From Echeneis naucrates (lineage: Eukaryota; Chordata; Actinopteri; Carangiformes; Echeneidae): DNA of 64,000 bases. This document shows, in pieces, positions 13,501-24,800 of this stretch. Location: the NCBI RefSeq assembly GCF_900963305.1, contig NC_042524.1:11196693-11260692 (forward strand). Reading direction: 5' to 3'. Numbering within the stretch: the first letter of the stretch is position 1; every line of letters begins with the position of its first letter. The translations under genes and the position numbers were made by a program. The notes under the pieces were generated by a model, which saw only the letters and a program-made list of their open reading frames with translations, did not search any database and was not told the origin of the DNA.

Positions 13501-15270
13501 TCTGAAGCATCAACCCCTGAGGATAGTTTTATATCGGTAGGAGAGGGAAGTGTGACTACACACATATGGCTCATAAACCATAAACAAGGAAACATGATTA
13601 TATCTGCCCAGGTGCTACCCCTTACTGACCTAAGGTCTGCTGCTGTCAGCCCTGGTACTGGTAAGATCAGCTCTATCTGGAGCAGCTGCCTGAGCCACTT
13701 ACTCATCAGGTGGGCAAGAGAAAAACTCCTTCATAGTATCAAAACCAGATATACAATAAACCTGAACAAGGGTGGATTTACTTGCAAACAACTTCTGTTT
13801 GTGTGAGTAAAAATATGGTATTCCTCCTGTTTAAAGTCAATTTTTTGTTAACCACATTTGTTAGAAAAACTTTTTTTTTTATTTTTATTTTTTTACATTT
13901 ATTGTGTTCTGGCTCACATTGTGATTGAATTTGTGAAATTGGTGCATGTTGTGCCACCAGAACAAGACAAACACGGGTTGACAACCACTTGAGAGTGAGG
14001 AAACAAGGTGAAGAAAGACATTTGTTATGTCAGAGGTGTACTATGTTTGCGATGTGTAACTGTGATGTGTTGCAGCGGAGCCACGCTCCAACATGTACCC
14101 TGCTGTTGTTGGAGCAGCTATAGGCGGGATGCTCTTTGCAGCCATCATCACAGTGCTGCTGCTTGTGTACCTCATCCGCAACCGTAACAACAATCCTCGT
14201 GAGTCCTGCACACAACCACCAATATCCTAGTGACTTCTATTTGTCCCATTATGTGACATCCATCTCTGTTTTCACCCCATAGGACTACATGACTTGCTGT
14301 TTGGCTCGTGAGTATCTGCATACCTGCATATGGATACATTGATAACTTTGTGTGTATCAACATGCCATTAATAGTATTTCTCGTTTTGGTGTGTCCAGAC
14401 GGCATAGCCAGTCGAGGGAAAACATTAACTTTCCAGAGGACGAAGCGGTAGGAGGGCCGGAGGGAAGAATAGAGGAAATCAGTGGATTATCCAGCCTAGG
14501 CAAGATAAACCAACACCAAACACACATGCATATAAATGTCAGGGTTTCCACTCATTTCAACGTTTCTGCATTTAAATTGGGTTTCCCATCAAATACTGAC
14601 ATGCACCTCCAGCTGGCTGATGCAGAAACTTGAAACTAGTGAGTCCATAAGCTCACTAGGAAAACCTTTATGGAGGTAATAAATAAGAAGTAAGTAAGAA
14701 GTAGAGCCATCTCACACAGGCTGCAGGTCAATCAGACTTCTTTTTACATCTAGTGAAGTCGCCCTCCGATGGTCATTAGATAGAATACATGTCTCTTCTA
14801 TGAGCAGTCCATGATCCAGACACTACTGCTTTGTCTGTTTAAAAAAAAAAAAAAAAACTTTATCTAAATTAATTCTTGCAGAATCATCCTCACTGGACAT
14901 TGATATAGTTTTAGCTGAACTCATAAGGAAGAGGATATGAAATACCAACTGTAGATGGCCACAGTCCGAACGAGTTCTAACTTTAGTCTTTGATCCAGAT
15001 TGTTCAACAGGGCACTTTCAATCTTGTGGAAACTGCTGATTTGTCCATTTTTTCCGGTTTGGATCTTCAGAAGAGCTAAAAGATTTATCCAAGTCATTAT
15101 ACTATACCATACCTGAAGTCTGGTGTCTTTCAGGTCCAGCCATGGCTTTACCCCGGGCGGCTTCACCCCTGAGTGCCACCCCCACGACCACCACCAGCCA
15201 AGCCCCCGCTGCTGGGGTCGACAATGAGCCCGTCAACGTCACCATCACTGTCAAGGCAACGGGCTCATAG
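7566..15270 (+). CDS. vsig10l2: VSIG10L2-like transmembrane immunoglobulin receptor
   Basis: Twelve coding exons: 7566-7635, 8545-8898, 9392-9667, 10133-10408, 11197-11484, 11571-11828, 11919-12209, 12441-12794, 14076-14198, 14283-14307, 14399-14499 and 15134-15270. They sum to 2553 bases, or 850 residues. Exon 1 encodes a signal peptide (MVAQLLGLAFLFLPISPV). Exons 2-7 each encode one Ig domain with the paired Cys, core Trp and G-x-Y/F-x-C features (about residues 24-604). Exon 8 is a fibronectin type III domain (605-722). Exon 9 holds the transmembrane helix (AVVGAAIGGMLFAAIITVLL) and basic stop-transfer. The tail is short and ends VNVTITVKATGS. All introns in the Ig region are phase 1, typical of shuffled Ig exons. 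N-glycosylation sequons are frequent. Domain layout and closeness to CHEK1 fit VSIG10L2; VSIG10 or VSIG10L are less likely. Its function is poorly known. The intron after 14499 starts with GC rather than GT. Confidence 0.82.
8488..8507. repeat. (CA)n microsatellite
   Basis: A run of about ten CA units in intron 1 of the VSIG10L2-like gene, about 40 bases before exon 2. Confidence 0.8.
10813..10852. repeat. Inverted repeat with 11-base perfect arms
   Basis: ATGGCAAGTGC at 10813-10823 is the exact reverse complement of GCACTTGCCAT at 10842-10852, with an 18-base spacer. It lies in the intron between the third and fourth Ig exons of the VSIG10L2-like gene. The arms do not extend outward, so it is too short for a microRNA precursor. 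Confidence 0.7.
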
Positions 15271-15966
15271 TCACCAGTCAGTCACTTTTGGTTGTACTTT
15301 AACCTGGAATTCACACTGCGTTAGTTTGCATAGTCACTGACATTCCACCATAATAAGATTTGCTTGGTATCATTTCACTGTAAAACCTGCTCATATCATC
15401 ATCCTAAGCATGGACATGGTTCAACCAGTTTCTACATTAAATGGTATGTTTGAACACTGCTCAGGAAATAGGAGAGGTTTTCTTCTTGGAAACATGGAAC
15501 ACTTTAATTAAACTGCTATTTAATTTAACACAGAGGCTTTTATATGTGCATGAATAATGATTTCTCCTCATTGTGCACATTGAGTGCGATTTATCACGGA
15601 CCTTCAGGTTGCACTTTTGGTTTGTTAACTTATTTCAAGACTTTGGACTGTATCATGTCAAATACAATCAGAAGGATCAGTCTTCTAAACGGCAAAACAT
15701 TGACACTTTTTCAGTGTGTTCACTGACCAAAAGGTTCTGATTTTCACAGTACACGACAGGTTATTACTGTTTAAACAAGTGAGTCTCCGGACATCTAACA
15801 GTTTAGTCTCAGAACAGACAGCAGTACATAAAACAATAAACTAGAACCCAAATACAGAGAATGGCAGACCGCATTAAAAGCTTCTGGCGAACAGTTCGAC
15901 ATATACAGGTGTTCTCTTTTATCTCCATGGCAATCAGGCGACACCAGAGACAGAGACCGAAGTTGC
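15271..15966. other. Convergent 3' UTR interval of vsig10l2 (+) and chek1 (-)
   Basis: The two stop codons (15270 and 15967) face each other across about 700 bases. I see no separate gene and no clear canonical poly(A) signal for either gene, so the UTR ends cannot be placed and may overlap. Confidence 0.5.
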
Positions 15967-18900
15967 TCATGTGATGGAGAGTAAAACCTTCTGAGTGCTG
16001 ATGATATCGACAAGCTTTTGTTTAATCTTCACAAACAGACGTTTAAACTCCAGACCGTCACCCTGGAAGGACACACAGAAATGTTAACATCTGCTCTCAT
16101 GCAATGGGCTGCATGTCATCGAAGAACAAATTATCAGGTGGGCACTTTTTAGGCACATTTTGTCTTCCTCACTGTCTTTTCCAAAAGTCTTTGGGGCTTG
16201 AAAAAACAACAACAGGGATAACCTGAAAGGAACTGGTGCATTAGAGCCAAAGTCTGCGACTCTGAACCAATGTAAGTCATTATTGGGATAACTGCCCCCA
16301 GATCAACTGTCCCAGTCACCATTGAGTCTGCGAGCATGCAATACTTAAGCCACTTCTGAGTTACAAAGAGAGTCATCATGTAACTCAGATGGCATATTAA
16401 TATTTATTTGCAACAGACATCAGCGATAATGATGTCTGAGGAAAGTGTGAGTTATACTAAAGCTAAAAATATTCATTTCATGTCTGTGTTCAAATTTGAC
16501 GGTTAAGACTGTCGACTGAGATTCTGATGAAAATTGTGAGAATTGGGTGCCACAGATTTCAAACTATTTTGATTACCTCAATGAGCAGTGTCACAGCCAA
16601 AATAAGAAACTATATATGATTGAAAGCTGTAATATACCTTTGCATCTAGCTTTTCTCGAGGCTTATAAAGAGCTGCTGCTTGCTGACGTCAGATGAAGAA
16701 GAACTTTGAAAAACTAAAACTCACCTTCGACAGTCTGAAGTCCAACAGAACTCTCTGATTCATCTCCAACAAATGTACTTTGAAGATGAGTTTGTTATTG
16801 CGCTTGTCCAGTGTACTCACTGTCACCTAAAAGGCGGAGAGGTTTAATATATTAAGGTCTGTTTTAGTCTATAGCAGAGGGCTTGTGTGTAGCTGCCGGT
16901 GCTGTCTTTGCTCATGAGTGTCAAAGAGCATATTTAACCTATGCAAATGTACCTGTTTGGCGCAAGTGAGCTTAAAGCCAAGTGCCAGGCCGTCACAAGC
17001 ATCTTTCAAGGCAGATAATGATGTGTCAGCATTCACGGCGGTGAAGAAACGCGTCATTCTCCGCACTAACCTCTGCCATGGTGACTGTTTGAAACGGAAT
17101 AACATTTGGTTAAGATGTTATATACCAATCTTTACTTTTCTTTTCAACAACCTAAGTATGTTCACATGACAGGAAAAAATTATTTCTTCATCAGGTTGTC
17201 GATAGTATCATAAAACAAAGGATACATTTATGTGGAGTGTGCAACCTACCTGACTGGCTCCCGGTGTGCCCAGTAGCTGACTACCCAGCAACATGTGCTC
17301 TGGCTTTGTGGGCTGGGAGAAGCTGACTTGACCATCAGTCTGACTGATTAACAACATGGCTTCCCAATGACCTGCTGCAAGATCAGGCTGAGAGCTGGAA
17401 AACTGCATCCTGTCATCACTATGATGGGAGGAATGTGATGTTAAGCTAGGAGGCACGAAAACAGGCAAATCCCCCCCAAACAGTATAGATTGAAAAGTCT
17501 GACCTGTTTGTCCGGGATTTAAGTCCCACATCTGATCGAAAGAGTTTGTTTCCCCCTGAGCCCAGAGAACCCTGTGGCTGTTTTACACCTGAAGAGAAAC
17601 ACAGACACAAATCAGCCTAGTGAACATCTGACTGAATGGACTCTGAATGCTGAAACTTGCCGTGAGTAAACCAGCGGTCCTTCTTTATGTCTGTAATGGT
17701 GATGCGTGCATCTGGACTGGCCAGCAGTAATTTGGACAACAAACCTGAAGAGAGACGACGTATGAGAATGAAATGAACCCCCCGGACAATTTTTAAAAGA
17801 AGGTATTTAAAATATCACCTGAAACTTACTAAGAGGCATTGGCTGTATTTTCTTCCATGGAGATAGATAGGTTTTCTTTTGAATCCAATCTGAATACTCT
17901 TGACAGCTCTCACTAGGTTGGTCCCATGGTAACTCTGACCAAGAAGCAGCACAAAGACGAGTTTCCATTTACTTATCTACTGTAGAGTAGACACAGTATG
18001 CATCTTGGAGGTGTTCAGTACTGACAGATGCACAACAACCTTGAATTTCAGTCGTGGAATATTAATTTGCTGGATGTGCATTTTGTGTGTATATTCAGAT
18101 TTGACTGAGTTATGCCTGCAGTAGTGACTTTCAAAGCTAATCACAGGCACCTTAATTGTTTTAACGAGCTCCATTTCCTAGTTTCTACAACACAACTACA
18201 ATAAAAAGATATTTCTGAACATTTTATACTTTGCAGCACATATACAGGAAGAATAGTACACAGCAAGATGACCTCAAACTGCTGCTCAAAAATGGCGAAT
18301 GTTCAAACAAAATTTCCTGAATACTCTCTGTAGCAAAAATCTACAACGTTCACAAGGCCAAGGCTATTTATCTCTATTAATAATAATGGACTAGAGATAC
18401 GTTTTATCATGTGTTTACCTCTGTAAACAGTTATGGACTATGGCCTTACCTCCAGCCAGCATGGCTGTGAGGACTATCCCACAAGCCCAGATGTCTGCAG
18501 GCTGAGCTTTGTACTCTGTTTGGCAGAGCAGCTCTGGAGCCACATATGGAAGTGTGCCACAGAGTCGACTCAGAAGGCGTTCTCGTCCTTTGAAACGAAA
18601 CATTGTGGCCAGGCCAAAATCTGTCAGCTTCAAGTTATCTAAAGACAGTAAGAGCAACAGGTGGAGGTTATAATAAATGGATGAAGTTTACTGAAGGAGA
18701 AACCTCTTAAAATGAACCATCTCATTTTGAAGAGTGTCCTCAGCACAAAACATAATACACAAAACATAGAGCAAAGCTCTCCCGGGCCAATCCCTCACAT
18801 CTTCCCAGAAAAAAAAAAACAAACAAAAAAAAAACAACACAAAAACATATAAATACATGTACACATGCACAGAAAAAGCTACATAAAAGCAACACAACAC

Positions 18901-20292
18901 TTAAACACTTTACAGTCAGTACACAATGTATTTCCTTACCTTTGTCATCTAGCAAAATATTCTCTGGCTTTATGTCTCTGTGTGTGATACCAACACTGTG
19001 GAGGTACTCCTATAAATGTGTGACACAAATGTGAGTCAGAAGACTAACAGTGCAGGAGATCACAACAATCATCATGTTTCACTTACCACAGCTGCTATTA
19101 GCTGCTGGAAAAATCTATGAGCATCTTTCTCTACCATTCCCACATCGGGCTCTGAAAGGAAAGCAAGAAAAGAGTTAATAAGATAAATAAAGAGCAGCCA
19201 CGCAGACAGCATTTGTAAATGAAGTCTGATTAGAGCTACACATTTAACAAGATGGAAATAAACATGATTTGTAGACTGTCGAAGCTCTTTCAAAGGCAAA
19301 AGATAAAGCCAAAAGAGCTAAAATAATAATGTGTTTGTGATATTTATTCAGGGTGCGAATGCATTTACATGGGTTGAAAATGAAATAAAAAAATTACCTC
19401 AAGAATGAGCTGTGAGTGTGAGTAAGGCAAATCGCTGTAATTCACAGTTAATCTTGAGAGTATTTTTTGGATGTTCTGTAACTGAACGCTTGTGATGTGT
19501 AGCCAAAGAGTAAATTGGATAATGAATTTTAGTTTTGCAGACTAGGGTCCAACATAACAATCAGACTTTTGGTTGCACCCTCCAAGAAAGGCTTTTGTTT
19601 GCCACCTGCAGCTGCGCAGCTCACCAATTCGATCAAACAGCTCTCCACCAGTGCAATACTCCAGGAAGAGGTACATGGTTGGCCCCTCCTTCCGATGGCC
19701 AAAAAAACGTACAATGTTGGGGTGACTGAGCATCTAGTAAACAGTCACAAATGTTGCAGTTGAAGCGCACATATCACCATTCACATAAGGACTAGTAAAT
19801 GCTGTCTGCACTGGATCAGCTGACCAACCTTATGGATGCAGACCTCCTTCTTGACATTTTCTGCACACTCTTTAGCCTGAGAGGTGTCAATCACCTTCAC
19901 TGCAACTGCCTCCTCCGTCTGCCTGTTCACCAGCAGTCTCACTCTGAGACACGAACACAGAGAGGTGACATGAATTTGATCACAGAGAACAAGACAAAAA
20001 GGAAAAGAAGAACGATGGCTGTGACAGATTGATGTTAAAGCTAGTCTTGGACTGACTGAACAACAGATGAGCGTCAGCTCAGATGATTATTATAATAGAT
20101 GTACTCAGACTGAAAGCCTCAGAAACAAGCTGTTCCAGTGTCAGGTGAGTGACTGACTCCATCACCTGGAGGTTCACAACGAAGTAGATCAATAATGTAC
20201 ATGACAGCGTTATATAAGGACTCATACTCTCCGTAGGCTCCTTCTCCCAGAGTCTGAACCAGGTCCCAGTCCTGCACAAAAGGCACCGCCAT
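15967..20292 (-). CDS. chek1: Serine/threonine checkpoint kinase CHK1
   Basis: Thirteen coding exons in transcript order: 20292-20228, 19943-19829, 19733-19625, 19151-19087, 19009-18940, 18638-18450, 17934-17830, 17744-17661, 17588-17504, 17418-17250, 17084-16953, 16826-16725 and 16062-15967. They sum to 1386 bases, 461 residues (human 476). The start is [22 protein letters not shown], as in vertebrate CHK1. The kinase domain shows the glycine loop GEGAYGE, Lys38 (AVKVID), HRD with Asp130 (HRDIKPEN) and DFG with Asp148, all at the human positions. The regulatory region keeps SQ sites at Ser305 (SSSQP) and Ser330 (SFSQP), matching the ATR targets Ser317 and Ser345 of human CHK1. The C-terminal KA1-like domain ([13 protein letters not shown] onward) is intact. 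CHK1 is the nuclear effector of ATR that restrains CDC25 during S and G2. The intron after 17661 uses a GC donor. Confidence 0.97.
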
Positions 20293-20301
20293 GCTGAAAA
20301 A

Positions 20302-20318
20302 ACACACACAAACAAACA

Positions 20319-20376
<58 letters not shown>
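20302..20376. repeat. (CA)n microsatellite in the chek1 5' region
   Basis: About 75 bases of near-perfect alternating C and A (GT on the chek1 strand). It begins some ten bases upstream of the chek1 start codon, so it lies in the 5' UTR or at the end of a 5' intron. Confidence 0.9.
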
Positions 20377-20377
<1 letters not shown>

Positions 20378-20659
20378 TAACTCATGTAACTGCTTAACAT
20401 TGTCTCCTGAAAAATATTTACCAGCTAATCAGTAAAACTGTTCTGCAATGAAGCAACGCCGTTAAATGTCATTAACTTGACATGCAGGGCTCAAACCTAA
20501 CAAATCCAAAGCGGAAGGTCCAAACCAACGTGTTGTCGGCTCACAGTGCAATCACATAACATCCTACCTGGACAGTTTTCCTCAGCCGGCGGCAAAGAAT
20601 AAGATCAGATCAACTTTTTCATGTGTCCGAGACAGTGACCGGAGTGGATTTAGCACAAA

Positions 20660-20667
20660 TTTGGCGC
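20660..20667. promoter_or_regulatory. E2F-like site of chek1
   Basis: TTTGGCGC matches the canonical E2F consensus TTTSGCGC. It lies about 370 bases upstream of the chek1 start codon, within the presumed core promoter. CHEK1 is a known E2F-responsive gene, so the site fits its biology; the exact transcription start is not visible. Confidence 0.55.
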
Positions 20668-20712
20668 GTTGTTGTTGTTTTTTTCTTTTCTTCCTGCTGA
20701 AAATTTCCGGCC

Positions 20713-20726
20713 TTTCCGTCACTTCC
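20713..20726 (-). promoter_or_regulatory. ETS/CRE composite motif of chek1
   Basis: Read on the chek1 strand this is GGAAGTGACGGAAA: an ETS core (GGAAGT) overlapping a CRE half-site (TGACG). It is preceded by GC, giving GCGGAAGTG. The identical 14-mer occurs in the alg9 promoter at 44443-44456. Confidence 0.55.
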
Positions 20727-20735
20727 GCTTTCAGC

Positions 20736-20780
20736 TCTTCTTCTTCTTCTTCTTCTTCTTCTTCTTCTTCTTCTTCTTCG
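20736..20780. repeat. (CTT)n / (GAA)n trinucleotide tract upstream of chek1
   Basis: About fourteen uninterrupted CTT units (GAA on the chek1 strand) lie next to the ETS/CRE motif and upstream of the E2F-like site. Purine-pyrimidine tracts of this kind can adopt triplex structure and tend to vary in length. Confidence 0.9.
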
Positions 20781-20934
20781 GGTTTTTAATTGTGGTTTTG
20801 TTTTACCGCCCCCTCTGGGCTCCTGCAGCTCAGTCCAGGGCCGGCCTCTGTTCACAGTATCAGCTTGAACCCATTAAAAACCTTTTCAACACAATTCTAT
20901 AATTCAAAAACAATGATGAATCCATTATCTTCAC

Positions 20935-21140
20935 CTCTTACCCAAGCTGGAGCCAATCCCAGCTGACACTGGGCGAGGGCAGGGTCCGTCCTGGGCCTGT
21001 CACCAGTCTACAACAGGACCAACATTCAGAGACAAACAGCTCATCTCTATAGGCACTTTAGCATCAGCGAGTTAACCTGAATGCATTTCTTTGGACAGTG
21101 GGAGGAAGCTACCCACACAGATGGTGGGAGAACTGACAAA
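20935..21140 (-). repeat. Copy of the teleost interspersed repeat
   Basis: It contains 'ggagccaatcccagctgaca', 'ctgggcctgtcaccagtcta', 'cagagacaaacag' and 'tttggacagtgggaggaagc' in the order of the other copies. It lies between the chek1 promoter and the complement gene. Confidence 0.7.
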
Positions 21141-21673
21141 CTGCAGCCAAACGCAATAATCCACAAATGCGAAAACCATTTTGAACAGATAAGTAATAAA
21201 TAATATAAAGTGTAAAAAAACAACAACATGAGACATGAGAAATCAATGTTGCAACCCAGTTTGCAAATGTTTATGTCTGTTTTATAATCCTCAAAAATAT
21301 TAATATCTATAATCTCTCTTTTATAGTGTGACTATAGTGCAGTCATACTTGAAGAGTGCTTCAAGAGTGCTTACAGGCAATGTATTTAATTGTTTAAGTT
21401 ATTGTTTCAAATAATTATACTAAAGTCTCAGGGAAAACATCCAATTGATCCTCTGGCTCAGTTGTCATGAAAGGAGAAGAAACCCTCTATGTCTGATTCC
21501 ACAAGAGATCATAGTTCTGGGAATGCAATCAATAATTTAAACAACTTGTATCTTTGAGTAAATCACAGCACCTCCCTATTTTGGGAAATGAGGCAAATGC
21601 CTGTACTTTGTCCTGGTTTCATAATGACATTTGTTTGTTGATTGCTATTCATGCAACAAGTGGATAAAAGTTC

Positions 21674-21677
<4 letters not shown>

Positions 21678-21706
<29 letters not shown>
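21678..21706. repeat. (GT)n microsatellite
   Basis: About thirteen GT units ending in a GCGCATGCG stretch, about 170 bases upstream of the complement gene start. Confidence 0.85.
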
Positions 21707-21707
<1 letters not shown>

Positions 21708-21875
21708 ATGCGTGGTCTTGTGCATTCATTGACCAGTAATTATTTGTCATGTAGTTAATAAATACTAGGATGCTTCTTATAAGTCCATCCCCTCTCTGTT
21801 TGCCATTTCAACGTAAATATTGGGCTCTTGCAAAGCACTCTAATTTTTTACAGTATACCAAGTTTATGCTCAAAC

Positions 21876-24800
21876 ATGGGATTTTCTGTCACCTGGAGCT
21901 GGTTTGGTGTCCTTTTAGTTGTCCTCTGCATGGGTAAAACTTTTAACTTTTTTACGTTTGTGTGGTTTGTTTTTTTTTTACTTTGGATACACTGTGTAAA
22001 ATGTATTTATATTTACTTGATAAGTTAGGATTTGGGTTTTGTTTTTTGTTTATATAAATTACAACTTTACGACAGATAATTTCATAACAAAAATATTGAG
22101 CTTTTCAGGACAGACCTTTTTAGCCATAATCTTTTACTCAGCTGATTAAAACATTTCTGCTGGGTGACAAATCTTGATGCTCATGCCCGACTTTGTTTTC
22201 AGGAGGTGAAGTTTGGTGTGATTGCACCGAGGAGGGTATGGAAATTCAAGGTGGCAACTACTTTTTGACAAAACAACTGCGGAGTGGCAGCGTATTGGTC
22301 TACAACTGTTCTGACAACTATTTTCCATACCCACATTTAACCCGCACTTGCCAGCTTGATGGCACCTGGAGACCGCCACCCTTAGTCTATCCACCTCAGA
22401 AATGCAAGAGTAAGTTATGGGATGTTTCCCAACATGCCCGATGCTGCCTATTCTACAGAAAAGCTCAGGTGCTTCTGTTTTGCAGTGGTTGAGTGCCCAG
22501 ACCCAAATGTGCTAGAATATGGAGACGTCAACCCTCCTCAGAGAAAGTACTATGTGGGGAATGTGACCACGTATGAGTGCTACTCTGGATACACACTGCG
22601 AGGCTCAGGCAGCCGTGTTTGTTTATCAAGTGGAAAATGGAACGGATCCTTTCCCATCTGTAGCCGTGACTGTAAGTCTCGAACATTATTAACATTTCTT
22701 TATTGCTTTCTTTTGTCTTTCAGATTTAGGACACCCTCCTTTGCAACTAACTCCTGTTTGTAAGAATTCTGATTTTGTTCTTTGCTACCACAGCAGGAGA
22801 TGCATGTCTTGATCCTGGTATTCCACCTGGTGCCTCAAGAAAAGGAAACACATTTGGAATTGGTGATTCAGTGACATACTCTTGTAATGGCAAGTGGCTG
22901 TTTCTGGTGGGGTCAAAGGAAAGAGTGTGTCAAGAGAACGGCCAGTGGACTGGCCGTGCACCGGAATGTTACTGTAAGACAAACCTACAGACACTGCTAA
23001 CATTGTTCTTTCACTTCATCAAAGTCATGTAAAAAGTGTACTGGGAGCCAAAGCCCTGGCCCTGAAAAAGGTCAGTTATGCTGCAACACTCATTGCAACA
23101 CAAGCAATGAGTTGATATCAACTAGCAAGCACTTGATTATTGGGAGAAAACCCAAATTAACGACACTCCAGCCTATATTTACACACAGACAGACCTAGGC
23201 ATGGCGCTGCTGATAAAGGGTGACACAGTTTTGGTCGGACTTTGAACTTAAACAAGCAGCTGATGTGCTTTCATGCAGGGGCAAGCAGCGCGTCGTCATA
23301 TGTTAAATGTGAATGCATTTTCTGACCACTGAATGAGCTAGCAATTTTTGCCCTCCCCTGTTAATTGATCAGGTGCATCAGATTTTAAGCAGAACTGGGC
23401 AAATAAAAACTATATTTTTATTTGCAAGGCAAAATCAATATTGAAATTCCTTCCTTCTCCCTTCAGTCTATAGCCTTTCTAAATGTAGCCTAAATACATC
23501 CCAGTGTCCCTTTGAACACTAAAGGAATGTTATTGTCTGCCACGGCTATATTTACAATGTTACATAGTAACAACTAGGATTTCTCTCTTTAGTGCATGTT
23601 TATTTAACTTTGTGGTAATGAACAACTCTATTACACACATTGTATTTTGCCGTATTTTCATTTTTTCATTTATTTTAATTTTTGCTTGTAAAATATCACC
23701 AGACAGCACTTGCTCCTCTGTACCTCATTGCTCATCTGCTTTTTGGTGAAATGGTAGTAAAATACTGAATCTACATTCAATATTTTACTACTAAACTTCT
23801 AACTACTAACTAAACTGGAACATAAGAGTTGGTCTCATCAGACTGGTATCAATGGGGTAGTGATACCAACGTTGCTGTGGGTAATACCAATATTAGGACC
23901 GATCAGGCACCACGTAGCTGAATAAAGGGTTCTAATGAAGTGAAAAGCACCAATGTGCTTGGATTTTGCTTTTTTCAGACAAACACACCTATGACACGGC
24001 AGAGGAAGCTTCAGCAGCATTTGGCAGTGCAATGAAAGATACCCTCTTCACTTTAGAAACCTCCAGTAAGTTCCAGGAATGGCTGAATGGCCATTTTTGC
24101 CATCAGGCTGCGGCCTGTTGTTGGGCAACTAGGAATTTATTACATTAAAAACAAATAAGTGATGACTCAGTCATTGGTAACATCATTTATGTTTAGACAT
24201 AGATCAATGAATTTGAATCTGGTTTATATTATGCCAAGCTAACTAATAGCATTTGTCATGCCTTATTCAGATGTTACACAGGCAGGGAAAACAATCAGGA
24301 TCTCAAAAGGTGGGATACTTGACATCTATATCGCTGTGGATATTTCTGAGAGCATAGACGAAGAAGAAATCAAAGCAGCAACAGACGCAGTCATAAGCCT
24401 TGTTGAAACGGTAAGAAACTGACCACTCTCCTCTTGATTAAACAGTGAGTGAAAACATCAGGGATAGAGTTTAGGAAGTACTGCAAACTACACTGTCCTG
24501 GGATTTGAGACCCACATTATTATCATATTGCTGATTGTGAACATAGTGCAAAATATGCAGATAAAATTATATATTGCCGATGATGCTTGTGAGCAATAAA
24601 TCTGCTGAGTTGTTGAAACAACAACAACTAGGGTGACACATTTAATCAGTCAGAATTTTTTGTGCAATCAAATAAAAATGTGATTTTATTAATGTAAGAT
24701 TTTGTATTGGGCATGGCAGTGGACACTAACAACCTAGAACAGCAAAAGTCTCCTTTTTCAGTTTTCCCTTTTTGCCCTGTCTTGAATATTCAATTGAATT

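Noticed and set aside
20079-20375. Long open frames across the CA repeat next to the chek1 start
   Set aside because: They consist of Cys-Val repeats translated from the microsatellite; the real chek1 exon is 20292-20228.
20669-20855. Arg-rich or Phe-rich open frames upstream of chek1
   Set aside because: Translation of the (GAA)n/(CTT)n tract; not a protein gene.
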